Shown here: positions 35,217 to 46,022 of the stretch, one piece after another
How the letters are laid out: every line of letters begins with the position of its first letter
Numbering within the stretch: position 1 is the stretch's first letter
Assembly: GCA_028622995.1 (NCBI GenBank)
Contig: JAJQJQ010000010.1
Span: 3,162,001-3,226,000 of the forward strand
Length of the DNA stretch: 64,000 bases
From: Panagrolaimus kolymaensis
Lineage: Eukaryota; Nematoda; Chromadorea; Rhabditida; Panagrolaimidae
Reading direction: 5' to 3'
Program-made: the position numbers and the translations under genes
The notes under the pieces: model-generated
The model's database searches: none
What the model saw: only the letters and a program-made list of their open reading frames with translations
What the model was told of the DNA's origin: nothing

Positions 35217-37850
35217 CAGACGACAATACTTTTTTTTCTTTCCCTGCCAAGAGTTTTATAAAAAATAATTTAATAATTTTCAACGAATGAAAAAAATGTG
35301 CCTGTAAATAATATATTTTTCGAGATTTGTTTGTTATGCTAAATTTAATTTATTGATGGGTTTTTCAGATATATACATACTATAAATATTCTTTCAAAGA
35401 TTTTATTCTTTCTTTTTTTGAAATTGCACCACTTTTAGAAGGTTCATTTTAACAAGATTAAAAGCATCGTAGTCCATTTGTTAAACAAACAAAATTGCGC
35501 TTTTCAATTAAGTAACTTAAATAATCTCAAAATGAGGAAAAAAAGTTGTATCATTTGCATGCAACTATCTCTTTCACTTGACATGTGCATAATACTTGTT
35601 ATAAAGACAAAAATGGCACAGCGCGCAATGGGTGTCCAATAAAAAAGATATATGGAAATCTTTTTTTAAAATACTCAAGAAATAGGAAGGAAATCAAAAA
35701 AAAAATGTATGCAAGCAAAAGCTTTTACTTACTTTTTCCTAATTTTTGTTGTTTTTACTTGATAAGTTTTGTATTTCTTTTTTGTCATTGAAACCTTAAT
35801 TGTTGCTGTCATCCATTTATTTAATTTAACTGAAGCTTAAAAAAGAGAATTAACGACATTAGAAAAAATATTGTACTTAATCAGCATTTTTATTCAACCC
35901 TCCTACTCGTTCATCCACTTGTAGAATACGCCAGTCAACAGCCAGTCAAGTCAATCAGATCATAGTGCGCGAGCGACAAGATTTATTCTTTTCTTCTTTT
36001 TTTTTGCCAAGAACTGTAAGGTGATCCCTTCACCTCATTATTGTAAATGTTTGCTTACTTATTATGGTTGAAAGAGGTTTGAATAAAATAAAAATAAAAA
36101 ATGAAAGCGATGCGCCTTTTTTTTATTCAGAAAAGTGCGCTATTTAGATCATTGTTGTAGTTGTTGTTGTAGTATATTAGCAAATGGTTTCATTTCCCTT
36201 TTGCGGCAGTAGTAGCTTGCTTGTTAAGTTCAAGTAGGGAATTAAAAGCATGCTGCTGCTAAGTAGCTTAGGATAATAATGAAGAAAAAAAATTCTTTCT
36301 TTTGTATTAATGACTTTGATCGCGAGAGCGGCACAATGTTTTTTTCTTTTTTGCCAAAGTTAGAAGTTTTTTTAGTGTGGTGCGGTAAAGCTTGTTCATA
36401 TCTATTTTTATCATTAAAATTCCTTTGATTAAGGACTCTAAATACTCCTTGCGTTATTTTGCTACAAATTAGGCTATTTTCGACAACGAAATATCTTTTT
36501 TTATTATTTTTAAAGCTTATAGTTAAATATTCAAAGCTTTTAGATCGTCTGATTTAAAAGTTTTTAAAATTCCTTTTCTCCAACAAAACTTTATAAATAT
36601 TGGCTATATTTCTATTTTTGGTTCAAATTAATCTTTCAAATTTGACAAGTTCAGATTTATGATTTTTCCTTCCATTCTTTCTCATTAAGGCGAGTTGCTC
36701 TTAAGTTAAGAAGTTAGAAATTTTTTTATTGAATCACTACGTCAAAAAAGTCCATTAGGAAAATGAGACATTTGTTGATACTTTTCATACAAAATTATTC
36801 TTGATACTTTATTTTAATTTTAAACAACATACTTTTAAATTTAAAAAACACCATTTCAATAGCTTTTTCCAAAATCTTTTGAATTACTGTACTTTCTTCA
36901 TTTTTTTTCAAACAAAAACAATCTTTCGTTGATCCTTTCTTTGAGAATTAATTCACCGTATCGTCGTCTTGTTCCAAAGCAGTACTTGTTAATTAGTCGT
37001 CGATAACAAAAGAAAAAAAGAAAACGAATGATCAGAAATTTTTTTCTGTGTCGACGAAGAAGCAAGTACTTGTACATTAAAAAAAGCCGCTTTATGTTGT
37101 CATTGAATCGAGTCGATATTGAGAAGGAAAATTTATTTTGTCGACAACACCATCGAAATGAAATGACAATAATTTGTTGTATTTGCAATGATGATCGTCG
37201 TTAAAAATAAAAAAGCAGTTCGGTAAATTTTTGAGTTACTTATTTACCTCTTCTTCCAACATCCATCTTGCTTTCTTGTTTGATGTTGTGCATTCACATT
37301 TGATTAGCTAATGATCTAAGATACTTACTTAGCATCGTTGTTCATCGCATTCGCATTGCGCAAAGTTTTTGTTCCCGAAAAAAAATAAAGAAGAAGAAAG
37401 TCAATCTTACCCGAGAATACGATACATTAAAAGCATTGTGATTGGCTCATTTAATTCCCTCTATATTGAAAGAAAAAAAAAATAGGATGGGTTACACATT
37501 GCTTTGGCTTTTGCGCAAGCAGAAGCAGTAACTTAGGTAAACGTTTTCACATTCTATTATATTTATTAGTATATATCTATCATCGCAAAAAAAAAGAAAG
37601 AAAGAGATGAATTTTTTTTTCTATATTTACATTAGATTGCGATACGGTCATTGTCGTCAGCATTTTCGATACCTCTATCTTTTTCAATAAAGATTACAAT
37701 AAAATAATAATGATGAAAAAAAGGTTTGAAATAGATGCGTATCGTGTTACATAATTTTTTGGCTCGTGTTTGTGTGTGAACAACCACTTTGTAAGGTTGT
37801 CAAATTTATTGTACAAATTACTTTTTAAGTTTTTGTAATTTTCAGAAAAT
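35217..37850. other. Intergenic region receptor / HHEX, no gene seen
   Basis: AT-rich 2.6-kb interval holding the receptor 3' UTR at the left and the HHEX promoter at the right. A TTTTCAG acceptor-like site lies five bases before the HHEX ATG (37851). An Arg-rich minus-strand open frame at about 36898-37188 has no domain and follows A/T runs; I do not accept it as a gene. Confidence 0.5.
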
Positions 37851-39176
37851 ATGCCTAGCGATTTTAATTTTGCGATAAATCGGTTATTGGAACAAGAAGG
37901 AGGTGATAAAGACTCCAGCAAAAATGTTATCGATTTGAGTAATCCAGGACCATCGAGTTCCTCCAATAATCCATTAGCAGCAGCAATGAATGCTGTTGGT
38001 AATCCATTTTCAATGAACCCATTTCTCACAAATCAACAAAATCCATTTTTTCGTAATCCTGGTTTCATGTTCCCCAATTTAGCAGTCAATGATAATAATT
38101 TGAAACAGGATGAAGAACAATTGAGTGAAAGCCCAGAATCTCAATCACCTCCACCAGAAAATTGTGGTGATAATAATTTAAATATGCCCAAAACAACAAA
38201 TGAACCTCCTCCATGGCTAAATTATTTGAACCTTGCAAGCCAACTAGTTGGTTCCAGACAACCACAAATGATCGCAGGTAAATTAATTTTTTTAAACATT
38301 TTTAAACGATACATCTTCAACTAAGGAAAAGGCAGTGCTTTTTCAAATTTTTATTTTGTCCATAAAACCTAGTATAAATTTTGGCTAATTTGCCTATGAT
38401 TAAATTTAGCTTCAGTTAATCTTTTACACCTTTTCGCTAAAAAACTTGTGAATGCATTTTGTCACTTTTTTCTCTCTCATAGATATGCTCAAATTAATTG
38501 TTGAAAAAACTAAAAAAAATTTTTACATGAAAACCAAACTTGAAACCCTTATTTTTAATATAAAAGTAACCATATTAAAAAGTTGCATTATTAAATTTTT
38601 TGCCTCTTTGATTGAAGATGCTTGCAACAAAAAAATACAAACTAAAACAAAAAATAATAAATTACTTTTCTTGAATTTTACTTTTTTATTTTCTGTGTTT
38701 TAGTTCCAGAATGGAATACCCGCTTGCCTTGGCTTTATCCATGCTTGCAAAAAACTCAACAAAAACGTAAAGGTGGTCAAATACGTTTTACAAATGAACA
38801 AACAGATGTTTTGGAACAAACTTTTATTTCATTTAAATATTTATCAAATAATGAAAGAAAAAAGCTAGCAAAATCATTGTCGCTTAGTGAACGACAGGTA
38901 AGCAACCTTTTTTTTTTATTATACAAATTCATTAATCATTTGGTGAAGGTTATCACCTTTGCTGCCTCCCGCCAATAAAAAAACATTAACATTTTTATAA
39001 AATGTCATCGTTTGCTTTAGGTGAAAACATGGTTTCAAAATCGACGAGCTAAATGGCGCCGTGTTCGCAAAGATGATGACGATGATGGAAGTGACATGCC
39101 TGGAGCATCTGCTCGATCTTTAACTCAATTTACTGATAGTTTTTCTCATCATGCAACTTCGTACAAATGGAATTAA
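37851..39176 (+). CDS. hhex: HHEX/PHA-2 homeodomain transcription factor
   Basis: Hematopoietically expressed homeobox orthologue; in nematodes the family member PHA-2 acts in pharynx development. Three exons in phase: 37851-38277, 38704-38897, 39021-39176; 258 aa. Residues 1-140 are Asn/Pro/Ser-rich and disordered, with Pro/Phe/Asn repeats typical of HHEX N-termini. The homeodomain starts right after the diagnostic KRKGGQIRFTNEQT (HHEX: KRKGGQVRFSNDQT). It continues with KYLSNNERKKLAKSLSLSER and helix 3 QVKTWFQNRRAKWRR, split by an intron after the Gln codon, as is common in homeodomains. A short acidic tail (DDDDDGSD) follows. ATG 37851 is preceded by TTTTCAG, suggesting a 5' UTR or trans-splice acceptor. 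The gene converges on the J-domain gene, 230 bp away. Its last about 65 coding bases recur in the decayed duplicate at 40708. Confidence 0.95.
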
Positions 39177-39406
39177 TTGAATTCATAATTTTTTTTATTA
39201 TTTGTGTAAAACTTATTCTGATTTATATTTCTTCAATTTATTTTTTTAATAAGGAAAGCTTAGGTAAACTTCGTAAAATAATTAAAATCAAGAATTTTGA
39301 AAAAAAAATATCATGCTGAATTATAAATGTAAAATCAAGCACAAAAACTCAAACAAATAAAAAATTATTATTCCTCTAAAAACTCAAGTATGAAATTACT
39401 ACAAAG

Positions 39407-40365
39407 TTATATTATATCAAGTAAATGACAAAATTTTTTCCCTCGATCTTTACGAATAATATTCACGTAAGCTTGAAATTTGCAAAAATCATTATAGTTT
39501 GTTCTATCACCCATTTTGTCTGGTTGATAAATTAATGCTTGCTTTTTAACTGCAGCTACAACACGAGTATCTGTTGCAAGAAAAGGAACATTAAGATATT
39601 CGTAAGCATCTTCGAGAGCATAAAATGAATCAAAATAATTTTCAATAATATTTACCAAACCAATGCCAACGCTATTTGCCATCGTTAACTTTGTTAAATG
39701 AATAAGAAATCCATCATAACCGTAATCACACCATAATAAACCGAGAAAAGCGCAAGTATATTCTATGCTAACATTTAATACCATTTTCATACAATTTGCG
39801 TATGCTCGATTTCCAGAAATTTGTTTATTATACCATAAATAACTTGACCTAAATATTTCATATGGGATGTGAAAAAATGGAATTAAAGCAAGACCCTTTG
39901 AAACAAGATTAGTTATTTCGGTTACATCAATTAACTCATTGCATAATAATAATCCTGTAGAAAAATATGGAATCCATAAATTACGATTTTTATCGATTGC
40001 ATTGATAATTACATTATCACTTAATTTATCTTTTTCATCTCGAAGGATTTTTCGAGAAAATAAACGAATGTCTTTATGAAGTTTTTCTGCTGCTTTTATT
40101 CGTTTTATCAAGGAATCAGCATAAAATTTAAATTTCTAAAAATTTAATAAGTTTTTAAGGATTGCATCCATTATTGTAACGACTTTACCTTTCTATCATG
40201 AATTAATGCTGTTAGTATATTTAAGCTTAGAGTCTTTTTTTGAATAATTTTTTCGTCATGTGTTTCATTTTCAAAGTAATTAACTAATGGCGTAAGATCG
40301 TCTTCTTCTTGCTCAGCATAAATTTCGCGAATTAAATTAATAATTTTTTGACGTTTTGAATCCAT
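39407..40365 (-). CDS. Membrane protein with degenerate C-terminal J domain (DNAJC22-like?)
   Basis: Two minus-strand exons, 40365-40189 (59 aa) and 40135-39407, phase-0 join, 301 aa. The N-terminal 100 residues are charged and helical. Hydrophobic stretches around residues 115-160 and 180-225 (VSIEYTCAFLGLLWCDYG, LTMANSVGIGLVNII) look like membrane helices. The last 65 residues resemble a J domain: YEYLNVPFLATDTRVVAAV, then KKQALIYQPDKMGD. The essential HPD triad is QPD here (residues 263-265), so Hsp70 stimulation should be weak or lost. A J domain at the C-terminus behind membrane segments recalls DNAJC22/Wurst, an endocytosis co-chaperone, but this protein is diverged and the assignment is tentative. 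A fragment of its 3' end is duplicated at about 40832-40970. Confidence 0.65.
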
Positions 40366-40707
40366 GAATGAAACAGCAAATTTTTAAATAACTAATTCAA
40401 TAAATCTTAATGCTTTGAATATTTGACGACTATTGCGGTTGTTTTAATGAATGAAAAAAATGTTTCACGATGAATCAATATAAAAAGTAACAAACAGAAT
40501 ATTTTTTACTTGGTCAAAATCAATTTTATGCAAGAACAAAAATGATAAGCCGACATGACTCATATTGCGTCAAATCATTTTTTCTGCCCATTTTTGATGC
40601 AATAAATTGATTGATTGATATAAATAACGGAACTTCTTTACTATAACTTGTCAGTTTTTTAATTTTTTTTTCATTCTTTTTTAATGAATGACTTGAAATT
40701 TTTGTTA

Positions 40708-40970
40708 GCTCGATCTTTAACTCAATTTACTGATAGTTTTTTTCATCATACAACTTCGTACAAATGGAATTAATTGAATTCATAAAAAAAATATTATTTT
40801 ACTTTAGATTTTTTTATGTTTATGTTAAACTTAATATTATCAAGTAAATGATTAAATTTTTTCCCTCGATCTTTACGAATAATATTTATATATGCTTGAA
40901 ATTTGCAAAAAATTATTATAGGTTCCATCACCCATTTTGTATGAGTGATAAATTAATGTTTGCTTTTTAA
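40708..40970 (+). pseudogene. Decayed duplicate of the HHEX 3' end and adjacent J-gene 3' end
   Basis: Positions 40708-40786 closely repeat 39110-39188, the end of the HHEX coding sequence plus its stop and downstream bases (both contain ctcgatctttaactcaattt and cttcgtacaaatggaattaa). Then 40832-40970 repeats 39412-39552, the 3' end of the opposite-strand J-domain gene (both contain ttttttccctcgatctttac). About 220 bp between the two genes has shrunk to about 45 bp in the copy, and substitutions and indels break the J-gene frame. It is a short local segmental duplication in the same orientation, without promoters or start codons, so it should be non-functional. Confidence 0.9.
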
Positions 40971-42615
40971 ATATTGATACCTGTGTTCCATGATAACGCG
41001 CTCCAAATTGCTTTTGGCGCCATGGCCATTAACAGTTGGATTTAAAAATTGTTTGAAATTGCTATAAAATTAATAATATATATTTAATTCCTTTCATTGA
41101 GCGGAGAGATTACTTCTCTTTTCTGTTTTTGACTTTAGTCAACAAAAAAACACTTGCAAATATAAAATTAAAAAAAGATTAACCAAAAAATTCAAAAAAA
41201 ATGGAAAAATTATAACACTATTATGCAGTATCGCTCACAAAAAAAAGAATGTTGCAAAGCCATAAAAAAAAAGAAGCTCTTATTCGAAAAAAACATTTTA
41301 AAAAGAAACGCGAGAAGAAAGAAAAGACGAATATATTGATTTTTTGTTTTGATAACTTTTCTCTTAGTTTTTTTTCCATCCGATGCGTCGTTTTTAATGC
41401 GGCGATCTTATTTTTTTCAGCTGCATCATTTATGTTTGTTGTTCTAAGAGATGTCTCAAAAGACCGCTTTATTTTTAAAAAATATCTTTTTCTTTTTGAA
41501 TTTTTAAATCGCTATGTTTGTTTTTATTTTTGTTATGAAAATGAAAAGTTCGTCCAAAAAAAAATAAAAAAAGGATACGAACGTGAAATAGAAAAAAACT
41601 AAGGCTTTTTTAAATTTATAATCATGTTAATATTTTAAAAACTCAAACATCTTCCAGGATGATGTACAATCTTAATTTTGCATGATGTGGAAATGAGAAG
41701 TTTGACACCATCTGAATTCGAAATGTTTGTCTGTCAATCGTACATTTTTTACAGGGCAAAAAAAAGAAAGGTGTTTATTTTTTGATGCACACAGAGTTTA
41801 CATTCTAAAATTGTTTCGTTTTGAGCTCTCCTGGACTTTTCTTTGAGAGAAAAAGTTTGTGCGTATTTATTGTTTTTTTATATAAAAAAACGGCGAAAAA
41901 AAATTTTTTTGTAAAAAAATACTAAAAGTCTGAATGCACATTTAGCGCCTTTTATTTTTTTGTTAGTTGTCTTTCTTTTTTTTTATGTTCTTTCTAATTT
42001 TTAGTATTTGAATTTTTAAGCGATTTTTTTAAATTTTTGCTTATTATTGGATCTCAGGATATAGCAATGTAATCACACACGGGCACAGAATGTGTTTCGG
42101 TGTGTTTGACACAACGATGAATACCACTGAGGTTTTAATTATTTTAGTAGAACTTTCACCATCGAGTTGCGAATTCTTTGGCACTCTAAAACATGTTAGT
42201 GTTTTAACAAACGAGATTTGTTTTTATGCCAAAGACAGTTTTTAAAAAACAAATGAAAGAGAAAAAAGATTTTTTTAAACAAATTTCTTATTTTTTTTTA
42301 AACAAAGTATTTTCTTGAACCCTTTTACGACCTATAAATTCTTTGTAGGAAATTGGCAAATTAAAATTAATATTTCTTTATTTTCCAAAACCTAAATAAC
42401 ATAAAAAAAGGATTTTTGTGGAAAGAAAAAAAATTAATTGAAATGAAAAACAAATAAAATGAAAAAAAGAAATGAAATGGTAAAGCAATTGATGTGCAAA
42501 GCTTTGAAGAATGTTCGACAAATTATTAAAAGCAAAAAATTAATTATAAAAAATATCCTCGTTATACTCTTTTTATATTTTAAAAACTTAACCGGAATGA
42601 AATAAAATTTTTACA

Positions 42616-42710
42616 GTTCTTCGAGAAAGTTGACGACTATGCTGTTCCAGATCATGATTATATTATGAAGAAAGATTTTTTTTTATTCGCCATGGATTAT
42701 CCCTCATCAT
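42616..42710 (+). other. Isolated exon-like segment, unassigned
   Basis: After a good acceptor (TTTTTACAG) a frame reads FFEKVDDYAVPDHDYIMKKD and stops at about 42710 shortly after YPSS. The codon use looks less random than the surrounding A/T runs. No partner exon with donor was found upstream. It may be a terminal exon of an unseen gene, a decayed exon, or chance. Confidence 0.2.
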
Positions 42711-43350
42711 AAAGTTTGTTTTAACTTGATATTAATTTTGCTGAGATTTATGTTTTTTGTCATCATACTTTTTTTGTGAATTGTAAGAAACTCGATTCTT
42801 TTAAAACGGAAATGAATATTTTTTTTAAATTAGGTTTTATGAATTTTCTTCTAAACTTTTGGATTTTTTTTTGTAAAAATCCAATATTATAATTTTTATT
42901 TTCTTTGTTTTTGTCACATTTTATATGGTCATTTTAAAAGCTAAAAAAAGCAATATTATGCTTTATAATGTAATTAAATAAATACAGAAAGCAAAGGCAT
43001 GCAATAAATAAAATGATAAAAACGGGTACGAAATCAACCGCGTTAACATACTTGCAATGCCAGTAATACAAGTAACCACCGACCGCCGCACTTCTCCCCC
43101 GCCCACTGATTGATCTTGAAAAAAAAAGCTTGCTTGCCTTGATGAAAGAAAAGCCTTTTTTCTTGCGGCTGTTGTTCGCTCTCTTCCTTTTACTTTTCTT
43201 TTTACTTTCTGAAACACATCTCGTAAAGCTTAAAACTTTTTTATTCAGCTGCTTCTTCTACGATAAGGATAAAAGTATGTATATTCTTCAGGATCAACGA
43301 GTAACACGGACATACCAACAAGAACTAGATCTCGGCTGGCTAGGTTGTTG

Positions 43351-43358
43351 CTAAAGGC
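43351..43358. repeat. 8-bp target-site duplication, left (ctaaaggc)
   Basis: The octamer ctaaaggc directly precedes the second transposon copy and recurs exactly at 45155-45162 after it. It differs from the duplication of copy 1, showing an independent insertion. Confidence 0.97.
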
Positions 43359-45154
43359 CAGTGCTGTCGAATGTTCGAAAATCTTCGAATCGAACTTTCG
43401 AAGCTTCGATTCGAATTCGAATTTCTTCGAATCGAATTTCGAAGTTTCGATTCGAAATTCGAAACTTTCGAATCGAATTTCGAAGCTTCGATTCGAAAAA
43501 TCGAATCGAATCTTCGAAAAAGTGAAGTCATTAATAATAAAAAAAAATTTTGAAAATACTTTATTATATAAAAAAAAACAACAAAACAAAAGACAACAAA
43601 GATTTATAAAAAAAAACAATCAACAATTAATAATAATTAAAAATCTTCTGTTTCACTTTCACTTTCGAAGACCACAATTTCATTTTCATTTTTTGGCACA
43701 GGAACTAAATTTCTTTCAGCTTTTTCGACGATCATTTGATTACGAACCATCATTACATCTTCTACTTTATCATCACCCAGAGAATTTCTTTGTGTATTTT
43801 GAAAGAAGTGAGTTAGATTGGAAAATACTCTTTCAGGCTCTGAACTTGACGCCATTAATGATAGATAGGCTTTTGCTAAAGAAGAAAGAAGAGGATATTT
43901 TTTCTCGTTGTTTTGCCAAAATGCTAATGCTATATTGGTTGTGTTTTTCTTAGGCATTGGAACATCAATTCTTGCTTCTTTTACATATTCATTCATCTCT
44001 TCCTAAAACAATGAATAAAACATGGTTTAGAAGCAAAGCCTAACCCGTAATCCACTTTTCTTTGAAACATTCTTTTCATCAAATTGAGACCAACTGAACG
44101 GTTCATCATTATCACTTATTTCACTTTCAGCATCCAAAGATTCAGAATCAGCGATGATTTCATCAGTTTTTGATTGCAGGTTTGAATGTTTACTCAAAAG
44201 TAATGCTTCTAAACCGCAAGACCCATGAATTGTCGATGTAAGAACATGTTACACTAGAAATAAGGTTGTAAACAAGTGTATTTAAAGAGTCGCTTACCTT
44301 AAAAACCTTCTGGTTCCTTTGGAATACTCGTCGAAACTGATTGAAATAATCTTATTTGAAGTCGTGGTAGTAATATTAGATCGTATTTCAGCAGCATATT
44401 GTGGAACAAGTACAGATGATAAAGCTCGTCGATCAGGTATCTAAATCAAAGTAAAGTTAGAGAAATCATAATAAACAAAAGCATTACCTTAATATTTCGA
44501 CCGGAAAATTTCATTAATTCACGGAAGGATTCAGCTTCAATTGCAGAAAATGGAATACCATATTGACAAACAAATCTTGTTAAGCATCGATCGAAATCTC
44601 TATTACCATTTGATTGCGGAAAGAAGTCAAGTTTTTGTTGTTTTGCTGGTGGACCATTATCATCAGTAATGCTAGTGTTTAGTTTATCAGAATGCTTTTT
44701 TTCAATATGTTCTTTCCTTCCTGATGTTGTTCCTGTTGCGTTTACTTTATACTTCTTAATACAGTACTTGCATTCATAGAATCCATTAACTTTTACAAAG
44801 TGAATTTTAGCAACTGACATAATTTACAGGAAGAAGAAAAATTGTTAAACAAATGTCAAACAAAAACTTTGCAAATCTGTTGAGCTTTTGCAGCAAAAAA
44901 GTTTGGCGCCAAAAAGCTTGCGCCAAAGTCAAATCCATTGGAATGGCGCCGATTCGAAAAAATTCGAAATTCGAAAGCTTCGAATCGAATTTCGAATGTT
45001 CGATTCGAATTCGAATTTCTTCGAAACGAATTTCGAATGTTCGATTCGAAATTCGTATTTTTCGAAATTCGATTCGTTCGAAGCTTCGAATTTCGAAATT
45101 CGATTCGAAATTCGGTTCGAAATTCGATTCGAAATTCGAAATTCGACAGCTCTG
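43359..45154 (-). mobile_element. hAT-superfamily DNA transposon, copy 2 (1796 bp, inverted)
   Basis: Same length, same 13-bp terminal repeats (43359-43371 and 45142-45154) and same interior as 31442-33237, in reverse orientation. It is flanked by its own 8-bp duplication ctaaaggc. The subterminal TTCGAA arrays lie at about 43366-43516 and 44951-45147. The insertion is in intergenic DNA. Identity of all translated segments with copy 1 indicates very recent spread of this internally deleted form. Confidence 0.96.
43637..44820 (-). pseudogene. hAT transposase, internally deleted (copy 2)
   Basis: Identical in structure to the copy-1 gene. Exon 44820-44488 carries the BED finger (CKYC / HIEKKH), then 44440-44298 leads to SFDEYSKGTRRFL. 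The next exon (from 44253) stops at 44192-44190. The hAT dimerization half (SSSEPERVFSNL) is in another frame, ending at 43637. The catalytic core is missing in the same place, so the deletion predates the transposition that separated these two copies. Confidence 0.85.
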
Positions 45155-45162
45155 CTAAAGGC
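45155..45162. repeat. 8-bp target-site duplication, right (ctaaaggc)
   Basis: Exact repeat of 43351-43358 immediately beyond the terminal inverted repeat of copy 2. Confidence 0.97.
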
Positions 45163-46022
45163 TCAACAAAATTTTGTGTATTTTCTTTTCTTTTCCAACA
45201 CTGAAGGAAAATAAAAAAGATGCGCTTTGAAGCTGAGTGTTGCAAAAAATGCTATGTATTGAACCTCGTAATTTTACCTTTAAAATCCGCACACTTGCAT
45301 TTCATGATTGTACTTACTTCGGATAAGAATTTACGTTGCTTGCAAAAAATTTTATGAAGTTTTTGTTAACTTTCTTTCTTTTTTCCTTTGTTTTCACAGC
45401 TTTTTAACCTTGCGCATTTTTTAAATGTCTTTGAGCTCGTTACTCACAAAAATCCCAAATCGTGGTAATGTGATTTTTTTGTCTACTTTTAATAACAAAA
45501 GTAGCTGCTGCATCCATCAAGCGCGTTTCCGAGAGGACATGTTCTTGAGCTTCTTCCCCCGCTTTGTCACTTTCGCGCATATCCTTTCTTTTATCTTTTT
45601 GAAAAGTTTACTTTTTTTGCTTGTACTTTTTTATTTTTATTTTCTTCTTCTGTTGACATACTTTGCATAATTTTGCTTGTTACTACTTATTATCTCATTG
45701 ACATACTTTTTTGGCGTCCAACAAATACTTGTTGATACATTTTTTTTCCAATCAATTTTGCTAGTGGACGGCGTGTCGTGAAAATATTTTTTGCTGCTGG
45801 AATGCCAGTTGTTTATAGGTTGAATTAAGCGGTCTCCCACCACCGCACTCGGCATTTTACACCGTGGCTTCTTTAAACCTGTTGTTGCTGTCTGCAGGGT
45901 TTTTTTCTTCAACAACGCTTTATTGAATGAAAACAGTAAAAAATCAAAGTTGCAGCTATTCTTTATGGTCAAAACTTCTGTCAATATAGAATAGAATAAA
46001 TAAACAAAATTATCGTTTAATA
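45163..46022. other. Upstream region of the 46.0-kb gene
   Basis: This 860-bp interval lies between the second transposon and the next ATG. It is partly GC-richer (about 45480-45560 and 45760-45900). Open frames on both strands lack domains and have no splice partners. It probably carries the promoter and 5' UTR of the following gene. Confidence 0.5.

Larger units (their letters stand above)
40366..43350. other. Intergenic region with a duplicated gene-end fossil
   Basis: AT-rich 3-kb interval. It contains the decayed HHEX/J-gene junction copy (40708-40970, listed separately), an isolated coding-like segment after a splice acceptor (42616-42710, listed separately), and a GC-richer islet at about 43060-43260. 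The second hAT copy begins just to the right. No complete gene is supported. Confidence 0.5.

Noticed and set aside
36898..37188. Arg-rich 96-codon minus-strand frame
   Set aside because: No recognisable domain and composition explained by TCG/TCT-rich DNA; no splice chain.
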